DNA of 28,152 nt from assembly GCF_949287625.1 (NCBI RefSeq), contig NZ_CASEGO010000049.1, forward strand, positions 1 to 28,152, given 5' to 3'. This DNA is from an uncultured Brachyspira sp. GTDB taxonomy: Bacteria > Spirochaetota > Brachyspiria > Brachyspirales > Brachyspiraceae. Within the stretch, counting starts at the first letter, position 1. Every line of letters begins with the position of its first letter. The translations under genes were made by a program, and so were the position numbers. The notes under the pieces are model-generated. The model was not told the DNA's origin and made no database searches. It worked only from the letters and a program-made list of their open reading frames with translations. This document shows, one piece after another, positions 7,295 through 14,403 of this stretch.

Positions 7295-7708
7295 ATGAAC
7301 AAAAAACTTTTATTAATTCTATCAACTTTATTTTTAATAGGACTATTGTCCGTAAGCTGTTCCAATGAGGATAAAACAGGAACAGGCGGAGAGGATACAA
7401 CAGGTTCAAGAGTACCTACCGAAATTGCTGCTAAATATAATGGTACTTATGCGGCTCAAGGTAATAGTGCATTTATAGTAGTTAAAGAAGGTAAACTTGG
7501 AATGGGAGAAACCGAACGACAAGCGGGGTTTGATAATTTTCCAATGGCTCGTGAAGGAGAGATTTTCGGCAGCGATCCTAATTACGAGTTTGAAAATTCT
7601 GCAGTTGCAGGAACTCTAACTTTTACAGACAGTAGTGTTACTATAACTTTTACTAAAAATCCTACCCCTAACACTACCGGGATACCAGCGACTTTAAACA
7701 AAAAATAA
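7295..7708 (+). CDS. Small putative lipoprotein
   Basis: The chosen start is the ATG at 7295, preceded by AAGGAG. The open frame extends far upstream (to 6971), but the lipoprotein signal begins here. The 137-residue product has a classical type II signal peptide: MNKK, a leucine-rich core, then LLSVSC with Cys22 as the expected lipidated residue. A Thr/Gly/Asp-rich linker (EDKTGTGGEDTTGSR) follows. The mature part of about 115 residues has beta-type segments (AAKYNGTYAAQ, AGTLTFTDSSVTITFT) that recall small Brachyspira lipoproteins with a single lipocalin-like or beta-sandwich fold, though I cannot assign a family. It probably sits on a membrane surface. A terminator follows directly. The 7-bp tandem repeat upstream raises the possibility of variable expression. 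Confidence 0.82.
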   Translation: MNKKLLLILSTLFLIGLLSVSCSNEDKTGTGGEDTTGSRVPTEIAAKYNGTYAAQGNSAFIVVKEGKLGMGETERQAGFDNFPMAREGEIFGSDPNYEFENSAVAGTLTFTDSSVTITFTKNPTPNTTGIPATLNKK

Positions 7709-7733
7709 TAATCATATCTATTTTCACTTAATT

Positions 7734-7766
7734 AAGCGTTCGGTTTTTAATCGGGCGCTTTTTTTT
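7734..7766 (+). terminator. Terminator of the lipoprotein gene
   Basis: AAGCGTTCG (7734-7742) pairs with CGGGCGCTT (7752-7760) over nine pairs including two G-U wobbles, followed by T residues to 7766. Confidence 0.85.
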
Positions 7767-7823
7767 ATTATTTTTATATGCTTTATAAAAATATATTTTA
7801 TGCTATAATTTGTATATTTTAAA

Positions 7824-7953
7824 TCCCGCCCAAGTATTTATTAAGTTTAAAAATCTGTTCAGCGCACGATTAATTTTATTTATATTAAATAATATAATTT
7901 GCATTACAAATAAATTTATATTTTTAGTTTTACTCTCCGTGCGTTTGGTATGG
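7824..7953 (+). repeat. Dispersed quasi-palindromic repeat, short copy C
   Basis: CCCGCCCAAG at the left, CTGTTCAGCGCACGATTAAT in the middle (7855-7874) and CTCTCCGTGCGTTTGG at the right match the central blocks of copies A and B. The right arm lacks the CTTGGGCGGG end. It lies between the convergent lipoprotein and hpt genes and may serve as the hpt terminator. Confidence 0.6.
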
Positions 7954-7974
7954 AATTTATTTATTATTCAACAA

Positions 7975-8505
7975 CTATTCAACAACGCCTATATATGGGA
8001 GGTTTCTGTATTTCTGAGCATAGTCTATTCCATAGCCTACTACAAACTCGTCCTCTATATCAAAACCGTTATAGTCTATTTTTATATTAACTTTTCTTCT
8101 CGAAGGCTTGTTTAGAAGTGTGCATATTTTTAAAGATGCTGGATTTCTAGTTTTTAATACTTCGCATATTTTTTCTAAAGTACAGCCTGTGTCTATAATA
8201 TCCTCTACTATTATTACATCTCTTCCAGTAAGAGGCACATCAACATCTTTGAGTATTTTAATTTCAGAACCTATTTTATTATTGCCGTAGCTTGATACTA
8301 TCATAAAATCAATTTCTACAGGTACATCAATATATCTTGTAAGATCTGCAATAAACATAAATGAGCCCTTGAGAAGTCCTATAATACATGGTATGTTTTC
8401 TTTATTTTTAAGATCATTAGAAATTTCTTCTGCTAATTCTTTAACTTTATTATTTATATCTTCTTCTGAGATAAGTATCTTTGATATATGATCGTATTTA
8501 TTCAT
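7975..8505 (-). CDS. hpt: Hypoxanthine phosphoribosyltransferase
   Basis: The 176-residue product matches the usual length of bacterial Hpt. It has the phosphoribosyltransferase PRPP loop VIIVEDIIDTGCTL (residues 97-110, acidic pair E101-D102), the LLKGSFMF segment (44-51) that contributes to pyrophosphate binding, the SSYG flexible-loop motif (71-74) and the C-terminal FVVGYGIDYAQKYRNLPYIG segment that contacts the purine. It converts hypoxanthine (and usually guanine) plus PRPP into the nucleotide, a cytoplasmic purine salvage step. The gene stands alone; its nearest neighbours are a convergent lipoprotein gene and a long non-coding region. Confidence 0.95.
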   Translation of the reverse strand: MNKYDHISKILISEEDINNKVKELAEEISNDLKNKENIPCIIGLLKGSFMFIADLTRYIDVPVEIDFMIVSSYGNNKIGSEIKILKDVDVPLTGRDVIIVEDIIDTGCTLEKICEVLKTRNPASLKICTLLNKPSRRKVNIKIDYNGFDIEDEFVVGYGIDYAQKYRNLPYIGVVE

Positions 8506-8877
8506 AAATTATTCCTTAATTTTTCTTTAAATTTTTATTGTATATTATCGTATATAAATAATAATTAAATTAAAGATAAAAAACATATTGGGTATAGCCT
8601 TTTTTATTGATTTAATATTTAATTAGATGATAAAATAAGAAATTGATTGTTAAAGAAAGTATATCATTTTTAATAACTATTTTTATCTTAAAAAAATTAT
8701 TAAAAACGATAAAGCAGCTATAAAAATTTTTTTGTATATTTTTAGTAATTTACATTATTTATACTATATTTATACTATCTGTTTTTTATAATTTTATTTT
8801 CTAGTAGTAATAAGTTCTAATACTAATATTACATTTTAAATCCTGCACTCTTTTATTTTTAACTTTATTAATAACCT

Positions 8878-8906
8878 TTGACTATATTTTTTATGATTTG
8901 TATTAT
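8878..8906 (+). promoter_or_regulatory. Candidate promoter, orphan
   Basis: TTGACT (8878-8883) and TATTAT (8901-8906) are spaced by 17 bp. No protein gene follows for about 680 bp, but a terminator does at 9426. A second candidate, TTGATT (9029-9034) with TATAAT (9051-9056) at 16-bp spacing, lies in the same interval. In such AT-rich DNA chance matches are common. Confidence 0.4.
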
Positions 8907-9330
8907 ATTGTTTTGTATATTTATTTCTTTTATTTATTGTGGTAATTTAGATTATAATAAATACGTGACTTTTTAAACTTAAAGCGTGAAATATCTATGA
9001 AATTTAAACAAAAATATATGAATTAAATTTGATTTTTTTCATTTTTAATTTATAATAAAAAATGTATTTTAAGTAGTTTTTTGTAAAATGATAAAATATA
9101 GTTTTGATAGTAAGTAGCCTACAGGTTTCAATAATTTATCTAATTGCTAAAAATTATACATATTTTAATTACAAAAAACGATAAATTGCTCATTATAAAT
9201 AATTATAGTAATAAAATATGATTTATTTCAGCTGTATTAAATTAATGCATAAATATAATATATATCATTCTATAACTTTTCACATATATGTTTTAAATTG
9301 CATAATATCTAATGAAATAATACAGAAAAT

Positions 9331-9365
9331 AGATCAGATCAGATCAGATCATATCAGATCAGATC
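9331..9365 (+). repeat. 5-bp tandem repeat (AGATC) x7, one variant unit
   Basis: Four AGATC units, one ATATC variant and two more AGATC units are counted. The repeat lies 220 bp upstream of the methyltransferase start and 60 bp upstream of the terminator hairpin. Confidence 0.9.
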
Positions 9366-9425
9366 AATATGTAACGATTACATATCTATATATTTATAAT
9401 AATAATTCAAAATATAAAAAATTAC

Positions 9426-9470
9426 AACCTATGTTGTATAGTATAAAAGCTATGCGGCATAGGTTTTTTT
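9426..9470 (+). terminator. Strong orphan terminator or attenuator
   Basis: AACCTATGTTGTATAG (9426-9441) pairs with CTATGCGGCATAGGTT (9450-9465) along all 16 positions, using G-U wobbles at three of them, with an 8-nt loop and a run of seven T residues (9464-9470). No protein gene ends upstream of it on this strand, so it either ends a non-coding RNA or attenuates transcription into the methyltransferase gene 120 bp downstream. Confidence 0.8.
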
Positions 9471-9588
9471 GTGTTTAACTAATTTTGTAGAATATTATGA
9501 ATAGAAAAATATGTAGGTATTAAGCGAAATTTAAATATTTATTTAACAAATTAAAAATTATATAAAGCCAGTTTTGGAGGTAGTATTT

Positions 9589-10398
9589 ATGAATAATATT
9601 TTTAATAATGAAGAAAAATTTCATGATGAATGGGCAAAAAGTGAAAAAATTGATTCTATTTTAGTTGACGACAATTTTGAATCATGTGTTGTGCCAGAAA
9701 AAAAATTTGTTATGAGTAATTTGGGAGATATAAAAGATAAGAAATTATTAGATATAGGATGTGGATTAGGGGAGTCATCTGTATATTTTGCTAAAAAAGG
9801 AGCAGAAGTATATGCTAGTGATATTAGTATGGAAATGTTAAGGAAAACATTAGAATTAGCGGACATTCATAATGTAAAACTTAATGTATTAAAATCTACA
9901 TCAGATAAAATAGATATTGAAGATGAATATTTTGACATAGTATATGCAGGCGATATTTTACATCATGTTGATATAGATGATACTTTAAAAGAAATTAAAA
10001 GAATTTTAAAAAAAGATGGTATTTTTATATGTATAGAACCATTAGCACATAATCCTGCAATTAATATATTTAGATTATTATCTCCAAAAGTTAGAACCAA
10101 AGATGAGCATCCATTAAAAATGAAAGATGTAAAATTGTTTAATAAATATTTTAAAAATGTTAAATATGATATGTTTTGGTTTATTACAAATTATATATTT
10201 TTTAAATACTATTTTTTTGATAAGGTAGATCCTAATAAAGAAAGATATTGGAAAAAAATTATAGAAGATGCTAATAATGTAGAAAAATTATATTATAAAT
10301 TAGAAAATGTAGATAATTTTATAAAAAAAGTATTTCCTTTTATAAAATCTTGGTTTAGGTATATTGTAATTGTTGGAAATAATAGGATAGATTTATGA
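9589..10398 (+). CDS. Class I SAM-dependent methyltransferase
   Basis: I place the start at the ATG at 9589 because GGAGG (9576-9580) lies eight bases before it; a TTG at 9574 would overlap that ribosome site. The 269-residue product has the class I methyltransferase fold: motif I LLDIGCGLGE (about 53-62) binding S-adenosylmethionine, the acidic end of beta 2 in VYASDIS, and YFDIVYAGDILHHVD (about 115-129) as motifs II/III, typical of the Methyltransf_11/25 group. The C-terminal 100 residues are aromatic and lysine-rich (WFITNYIFFKYYFFDKV) and may contact lipid or a membrane. The substrate is unknown. It is a single gene, and the codons are strongly AT-biased even for this window. Confidence 0.85.
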   Translation: MNNIFNNEEKFHDEWAKSEKIDSILVDDNFESCVVPEKKFVMSNLGDIKDKKLLDIGCGLGESSVYFAKKGAEVYASDISMEMLRKTLELADIHNVKLNVLKSTSDKIDIEDEYFDIVYAGDILHHVDIDDTLKEIKRILKKDGIFICIEPLAHNPAINIFRLLSPKVRTKDEHPLKMKDVKLFNKYFKNVKYDMFWFITNYIFFKYYFFDKVDPNKERYWKKIIEDANNVEKLYYKLENVDNFIKKVFPFIKSWFRYIVIVGNNRIDL

Positions 10399-10640
10399 TT
10401 TATTAATTTCAGATTTTTATGAATATACTATGAACTTTTTTGACGCAAATACTCTGAGACTTTCTCAAATGTTACCATACCAAAGATACTTTGCCCAAAA
10501 ACTTAATTACTAATTTTATTATTGATAATATGGTAATACCTTAAATTAAGATTAAAAATGAAATCCTTTTACAGAATGTGTACTATGTATGGTTCTTTTA
10601 TACAACTATGCCTAATGATATTGATGCAAAAAGAGGATAG
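10391..10640 (+). pseudogene. Short fragments of one or more decayed genes
   Basis: Directly after the methyltransferase stop a frame reads YDLLISDFYEYTMNFF and ends at a stop at about 10513. The ISDFYEYTM part resembles the N-terminus of nicotinate phosphoribosyltransferases (TDFYELTM), and the rest (LSQMLPYQRYFAQKLNY) does not obviously fit. A further stretch near 10570-10640 reads LQNVYYVWFFYTTMPNDID and stops. None has a ribosome site. The likeness is weak and the fragments may be chance open frames. The remaining bases to 10724 show nothing else. Confidence 0.25.
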
Positions 10641-10736
10641 CTATAAAATGTTTCTCAGAGTGTAACCAAAGAAATTATAAATAAAATTGATTTTAAAACA
10701 AGTTTATTAAAAAGCTAAATTTAAAATATAAATATA

Positions 10737-10768
10737 GCAAGTGCCGAAACTTTATTTTCAGCACCTGC
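10737..10768 (-). terminator. Terminator of the CoA-transferase to etfA cluster
   Basis: On the minus strand GCAGGTGCTGAAA (10768-10756) pairs with TTTCGGCACTTGC (10749-10737) over 13 positions including two G-U pairs, with a six-base loop, then a TA-rich tail containing T runs. It lies 36 bp beyond the etfA stop. Confidence 0.75.
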
Positions 10769-10804
10769 TCTTGATTATTCAAAAATGTTTCTAAAATAAT
10801 TTTA

Positions 10805-11824
10805 TTACTTAGCTTTTTTAGCTTCTATTGCTTTTGATAGTTCTTCAGCTAAAAGAGGAAGTACTTTGTTTACATCGCCTACTATACCTAAATCGGCAAT
10901 GCCAAACATAGGAGCGTCTTTATCTTTATTTATAGCAATGATGTATTCTGATTCTTCCATACCAGCCATGTGCTGAATAGCTCCAGATATACCGCAAGCG
11001 AAATATATATTTGGTCTTACAGTTTTACCAGTTTGTCCAACTTGTCTTGATTGTTCTATAAATCCAGCGTCTACTGCTGCTCTTGAAGCAGAAACTTCAG
11101 CACCTATTTTTGAAGCTACAGCTTCTAAGTTTTTGAAGTTTTCTTTAGAACCTACGCCTCTTCCTCCAGATACTAATATTTTAGCTTCTGTAATATCAAC
11201 TTTTTTAGAAGTTTCTTTTACTATATCTAGGATTTTTACTTTCATTTTAGAAGTATCTATATTTACAGGGAATATTTCTATTTCACCTTTTCTTCCTTCT
11301 TCTTTAGGAAGTTTCTGCATAACACCAGGTCTTACAGTAGCCATTTGAGGTCTGTGGTCTGGACATACAATTGTAGCCATTAAGTTGCCGCCGAATGCAG
11401 GTCTAGTCATACCGAATACATTTGTAGCTTCGTCTATGTCTAATTTTGTACAGTCAGCAGTAAGTCCAGTATTCATTCTTGAAGATACTCTAGGAGCTAA
11501 GTCTCTGCCTAAAGTAGTTGCACCTAATAGTACGATTTCAGGTTTTTTAGCGTCTATTATTGCTTTGAATGCCTGAGCGTATGCTTCAGTATCATATAGT
11601 TTTAGATGTTCATTATCTGCTACTAATACTATATCAGCACCATATTCTATTAAAGTTTGAGCTAAATTTTGTATATTATGTCCCATTAAAACAGCTGTTA
11701 CAGGTGTTTTTAATTGAGCTGCAAGTTTTTTTGCTTCTCCGATTAATTCTAAACCTACGTTTTGAAGTACACCGTCTCTTTGTTCAGCAAATACTAATAT
11801 TCCTTTATAATCACTTAAATTCAT
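10805..11824 (-). CDS. etfA: Electron transfer flavoprotein alpha subunit
   Basis: The 339-residue product is a full-length EtfA. The N-terminal domain (about 1-190) begins YKGILVFAEQRDG and carries LLGATTLGRDLAPRVS (99-114). The C-terminal FAD domain has the hallmark GRGVGSKENF (221-230), SR at 247-248, QVGQTGKTV (261-269) and GISGAIQH (278-285), which contact FAD. With EtfB it passes electrons between the adjacent acyl-CoA dehydrogenase and NADH or ferredoxin in the cytoplasm. It is the last gene of the minus-strand cluster, 32 bp after etfB, with a good terminator beyond. Its origin as part of a bifurcating complex is likely from the neighbours but not proven by sequence alone. Confidence 0.96.
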   Translation of the reverse strand: MNLSDYKGILVFAEQRDGVLQNVGLELIGEAKKLAAQLKTPVTAVLMGHNIQNLAQTLIEYGADIVLVADNEHLKLYDTEAYAQAFKAIIDAKKPEIVLLGATTLGRDLAPRVSSRMNTGLTADCTKLDIDEATNVFGMTRPAFGGNLMATIVCPDHRPQMATVRPGVMQKLPKEEGRKGEIEIFPVNIDTSKMKVKILDIVKETSKKVDITEAKILVSGGRGVGSKENFKNLEAVASKIGAEVSASRAAVDAGFIEQSRQVGQTGKTVRPNIYFACGISGAIQHMAGMEESEYIIAINKDKDAPMFGIADLGIVGDVNKVLPLLAEELSKAIEAKKAK

Positions 11825-11856
11825 TATTCATCTCCTTTGTTTAAGGTTATTTGTTA

Positions 11857-12642
11857 TCAGATAACAAATTTTTCTTTTAATTTTTCAATTATGATATTAA
11901 CAGCTTCTTTAGTATCAACTTCAAATACTTTACCAGCCTGTTTAGCTCCTTTAGTAAATGCTTTTTTTACTTTAGTAGGAGATCCGGTAAGACCTATTAA
12001 TGAAGGGTCTATTTTAATAGTTTCTGATGTCCATATTTCAACTTCTCTATCATATGCTTCCACTATTCCTTTAACTCTCATGTATCTAGGGCTGTTAGCT
12101 TCTGATAATACTGTTACTAAAGCAGGTAATTGAACATTTAGCAAATAATATCCGTCTTCTATTACTCTTTTTACAGTTAATGATTTATCAGCTTCATTAT
12201 ACTGTATTTCTTTAGCATAAGAAATCTGAGGTATTTGTAAGTGTTCAGCTGTTTGCGGACCAACTTGAGCAGTATCACCGTCTATAGCTTGTCTTCCAGA
12301 GATTATAAGGTCATATTCTAAAGTTTTTAGAGCTGCTGCTAAAGTATTAGAAGTAGCTAAAGTATCAGCACCTCCGAACTTTCTATCAGTTATAAGAATA
12401 GCTCTGTCAGCTCCCATAGCGAAAGCCTCTCTTAATATAGCTTCAGCCTGAGGAGGTCCCATTGTTATTACAGTTACATGAGCACCATATTTATCTTTTA
12501 ATTTTAAAGCTTCTTCTAATCCGCTTTTATCATCAGGGTTCATTATACTAGGAACACCGTCTCTTATTAATGTACCTTTAACAGGGTCAAGTCTAATTTC
12601 AGTTGTATCTGGCACCTGTTTTACACAAACTACTATTTTCAT
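11857..12642 (-). CDS. etfB: Electron transfer flavoprotein beta subunit
   Basis: The 261-residue product is a full-length EtfB: MKIVVCVKQVPDT at the N-terminus, the VPSIMNPDDKSGLEEALKLK segment (30-49), VITMGPPQAE (58-67) and the family signature GRQAIDGDTAQVGPQ (116-130). The sequence follows closely the clostridial EtfB that partners butyryl-CoA dehydrogenase, as I recall it, including DPVKGTLIRDGVPS and GADTLAT. In those systems EtfB carries the flavin that splits the electrons of NADH between crotonyl-CoA and ferredoxin; that activity here is an inference. A strong GGAGG ribosome site precedes the ATG. It lies between the acyl-CoA dehydrogenase (36 bp upstream) and etfA. Confidence 0.96.
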   Translation of the reverse strand: MKIVVCVKQVPDTTEIRLDPVKGTLIRDGVPSIMNPDDKSGLEEALKLKDKYGAHVTVITMGPPQAEAILREAFAMGADRAILITDRKFGGADTLATSNTLAAALKTLEYDLIISGRQAIDGDTAQVGPQTAEHLQIPQISYAKEIQYNEADKSLTVKRVIEDGYYLLNVQLPALVTVLSEANSPRYMRVKGIVEAYDREVEIWTSETIKIDPSLIGLTGSPTKVKKAFTKGAKQAGKVFEVDTKEAVNIIIEKLKEKFVI

Positions 12643-12678
12643 TTCTATTCCTCCATAAATGTTTATTTACTAATTATA

Positions 12679-13824
12679 TTATTTTAAAAGGCTTCCTGCG
12701 ATTACCATTCTTTGAACTTCTGAAGTACCTTCATAGATTTCTGTAATCTTAGCATCTCTCATCATTCTTTCAACAGGATATTCTCTAGTATATCCGTATC
12801 CGCCATGAAGCTGAACAGCTTTAGTTGTAACTTCCATTGCAGTTTCTGAAGCAAATAATTTAGCTCTTGCGGCATCTACAGAATATGGAAGATGATTGCT
12901 TTCTCTCCAAGCAGCTTTATAAACTAGAAGTCTTGAAGCTTCTACTTTTACTTCAAGGTTAGCTAATTGGAATTGAGTATTTTGGAAATTAGCTATAGTT
13001 CTTCCGAATTGTTTTCTTTCTTTTACATAAGCTACAGTTTCATCAAGAGCACCTTGAGCAATACCTAAAGCCTGAGAAGCAATTCCTATTCTTCCTCCGT
13101 CAAGAGTCATCATAGCAATTTTAAATCCTTTGCCTAATTCGCCTAATAAGTTGTCTTTTGGTATTCTTGCATTTTCAAATATTAATTCGCAAGTAGCAGA
13201 ACCTCTGATACCCAATTTTTTTTCTTTTTTACCGATAGAAAATCCAGGTGCAGTTGATTCTACGATGAAAGCAGAAATACCTTTTAATCCTTTTGATTTA
13301 TCAGTCATAGCAAATATAACATATACATTAGCATACCCTGAGTTTGTTATGAATATTTTTGAACCATTAAGAATCCACTCCTGAGAAGCTTCATCTAATA
13401 CAGCTGTTGTTTGCTGACCGGCGGCATCAGTACCGGCATTTGGTTCAGTAAGACCGAATGCACCAAGCCATTCTCCGCTAGCTAGTTTAGGAATATATTT
13501 CTGTTTTTGAGCGTCTGTACCAAATTGTAATATAGGCCAAGTTCCAAGAGAAGTATGAGCAGAAAGGATAACGCCGGTAGTACCGCAAACTCTTGATAAT
13601 TCTTCAACAGCCATAGCATACATTAGATTGTCTCCGCCTGCACCGCCGTATTCTTTAGGGATAGGTATGCCCATAAGTCCTATTTCAGACATTTTTTTTA
13701 CAGTTTCAACAGGGAATCTTTCTTCCTCGTCAACTTCTGCAGCTAAAGGTTTTACCTCTTTTTCAGCAAATTCTCTTATCATTTGTCTGAAAAGTTCATG
13801 TGTTTTAGACAAATTAAATTCCAT
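12679..13824 (-). CDS. bcd: Short-chain acyl-CoA dehydrogenase, probably butyryl-CoA dehydrogenase
   Basis: The 381-residue product has all three acyl-CoA dehydrogenase domains. Landmarks are FGLTEPNAGTDA (about 123-134), WILNGSKIFITNSGYA (flavin contact), LGIRGSATCEL, ERKQFGRTIANFQ, QLHGGYGYTREYPVER and, near the C-terminus, EIYEGTSEVQ, in which E365 is the expected catalytic base. The base in this IYEGTSE position is typical of the short- and medium-chain enzymes. The etfBA genes immediately downstream make butyryl-CoA dehydrogenase (crotonyl-CoA to butyryl-CoA, FAD) the best call, although chain-length preference cannot be read from sequence. AGGAGG precedes the ATG. It is 62 bp downstream of the MaoC-type hydratase. 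Confidence 0.88.
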   Translation of the reverse strand: MEFNLSKTHELFRQMIREFAEKEVKPLAAEVDEEERFPVETVKKMSEIGLMGIPIPKEYGGAGGDNLMYAMAVEELSRVCGTTGVILSAHTSLGTWPILQFGTDAQKQKYIPKLASGEWLGAFGLTEPNAGTDAAGQQTTAVLDEASQEWILNGSKIFITNSGYANVYVIFAMTDKSKGLKGISAFIVESTAPGFSIGKKEKKLGIRGSATCELIFENARIPKDNLLGELGKGFKIAMMTLDGGRIGIASQALGIAQGALDETVAYVKERKQFGRTIANFQNTQFQLANLEVKVEASRLLVYKAAWRESNHLPYSVDAARAKLFASETAMEVTTKAVQLHGGYGYTREYPVERMMRDAKITEIYEGTSEVQRMVIAGSLLK

Positions 13825-13886
13825 TATCTAATCCTCCTGATAGTATCTTTATCAATTTTTTAATTTTATAATATGTTTAACAATTG

Positions 13887-14291
13887 TTATTTTTTCATTA
13901 TAGTTGCTTTTCCGCTTAAAACAACTTTTCCGTCTTGATTTGTACAAGTAGTAGAAAGAATTACTCTGTTCTTTTCCGGAATAAGTTCTATAATTTCAGC
14001 AGCAGCTGTTATTGTATCTCCGAAATATACAGGTGCTGTGAATTTTAATTCTTGTCCCATATAAATACTTCCTTCGCCGGGGAGTTTTGTTCCTAAAACT
14101 GCAGATATAAGTCCTGCAGTAAGCATTCCATGAGCTATTCTATGCTTAAACATAGTCTGCTGAGCATGAACTTCATTCAAATGAGCAGGATTTGTATCAA
14201 GTGTAATTCCTGCATATAAAATTACATCTGTTTCTGTTATAGTTTTAGTAATTTCTGCTTTCATACCAACTTTTAATTCTTCAAATTTCAT
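13887..14291 (-). CDS. MaoC-family (R)-specific enoyl-CoA hydratase (PhaJ type)
   Basis: The 134-residue product is a single hot-dog domain of the length of Aeromonas PhaJ. It carries the hydratase-2 motif YAGITLDTNPAHLN with Asp32 and His37 spaced as in the catalytic dyad of PhaJ (Asp31, His36), followed by RIAHGMLTAGLISAVLG (51-67). Such enzymes interconvert (R)-3-hydroxyacyl-CoA and trans-2-enoyl-CoA. The position between a permease/CoA-transferase pair and an acyl-CoA dehydrogenase suggests dehydration of (R)-3-hydroxybutyryl-CoA to crotonyl-CoA. The stereochemistry is the key point, since the usual clostridial butyrate route uses the unrelated (S)-specific crotonase. It lies 112 bp from the permease gene with a hairpin between. 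Confidence 0.85.
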   Translation of the reverse strand: MKFEELKVGMKAEITKTITETDVILYAGITLDTNPAHLNEVHAQQTMFKHRIAHGMLTAGLISAVLGTKLPGEGSIYMGQELKFTAPVYFGDTITAAAEIIELIPEKNRVILSTTCTNQDGKVVLSGKATIMKK

Positions 14292-14340
14292 AATTATTGC
14301 TCCTAAAAAATATTTTTATAAATATAAAGTATATATAAAG

Positions 14341-14375
14341 TTCGGCAAAATCTCTTTATCAGATATTCTGCCGAA
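14341..14375 (-). terminator. Hairpin between the permease and hydratase genes, possible partial terminator
   Basis: On the minus strand TTCGGCAGAATATCT (14375-14361) pairs with AGAGATTTTGCCGAA (14355-14341), 14 of 15 positions, with a five-base loop. The sequence that follows is T-rich but not a clean T run. It lies 28 bp past the permease stop and could lower expression of the downstream genes or protect an mRNA end. Confidence 0.6.
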
Positions 14376-14403
14376 AAATATTTAATTTTTTTATATTATA
14401 ATA

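Larger units (their letters stand above)
8506..9588. other. 1.1-kb gene-free AT-rich region between hpt and the methyltransferase
   Basis: No convincing protein gene is present; the one sizeable open frame (9218-9478) runs through both a tandem repeat and a terminator hairpin. What the region does hold is two plus-strand promoter-like sequences (8878-8906, 9029-9056), a 5-bp tandem repeat (9331-9365) and a strong plus-strand terminator (9426-9470). It may encode a non-coding RNA or a long leader. Confidence 0.55.

Noticed and set aside
7810..8115. 101-codon plus-strand open frame
   Set aside because: It overlaps repeat copy C and the antisense of hpt, and has no ribosome site or recognisable features.
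9218..9478. 86-codon plus-strand open frame
   Set aside because: It runs through the AGATC tandem repeat and into the terminator hairpin, has no ribosome site and reads like random AT-rich sequence.
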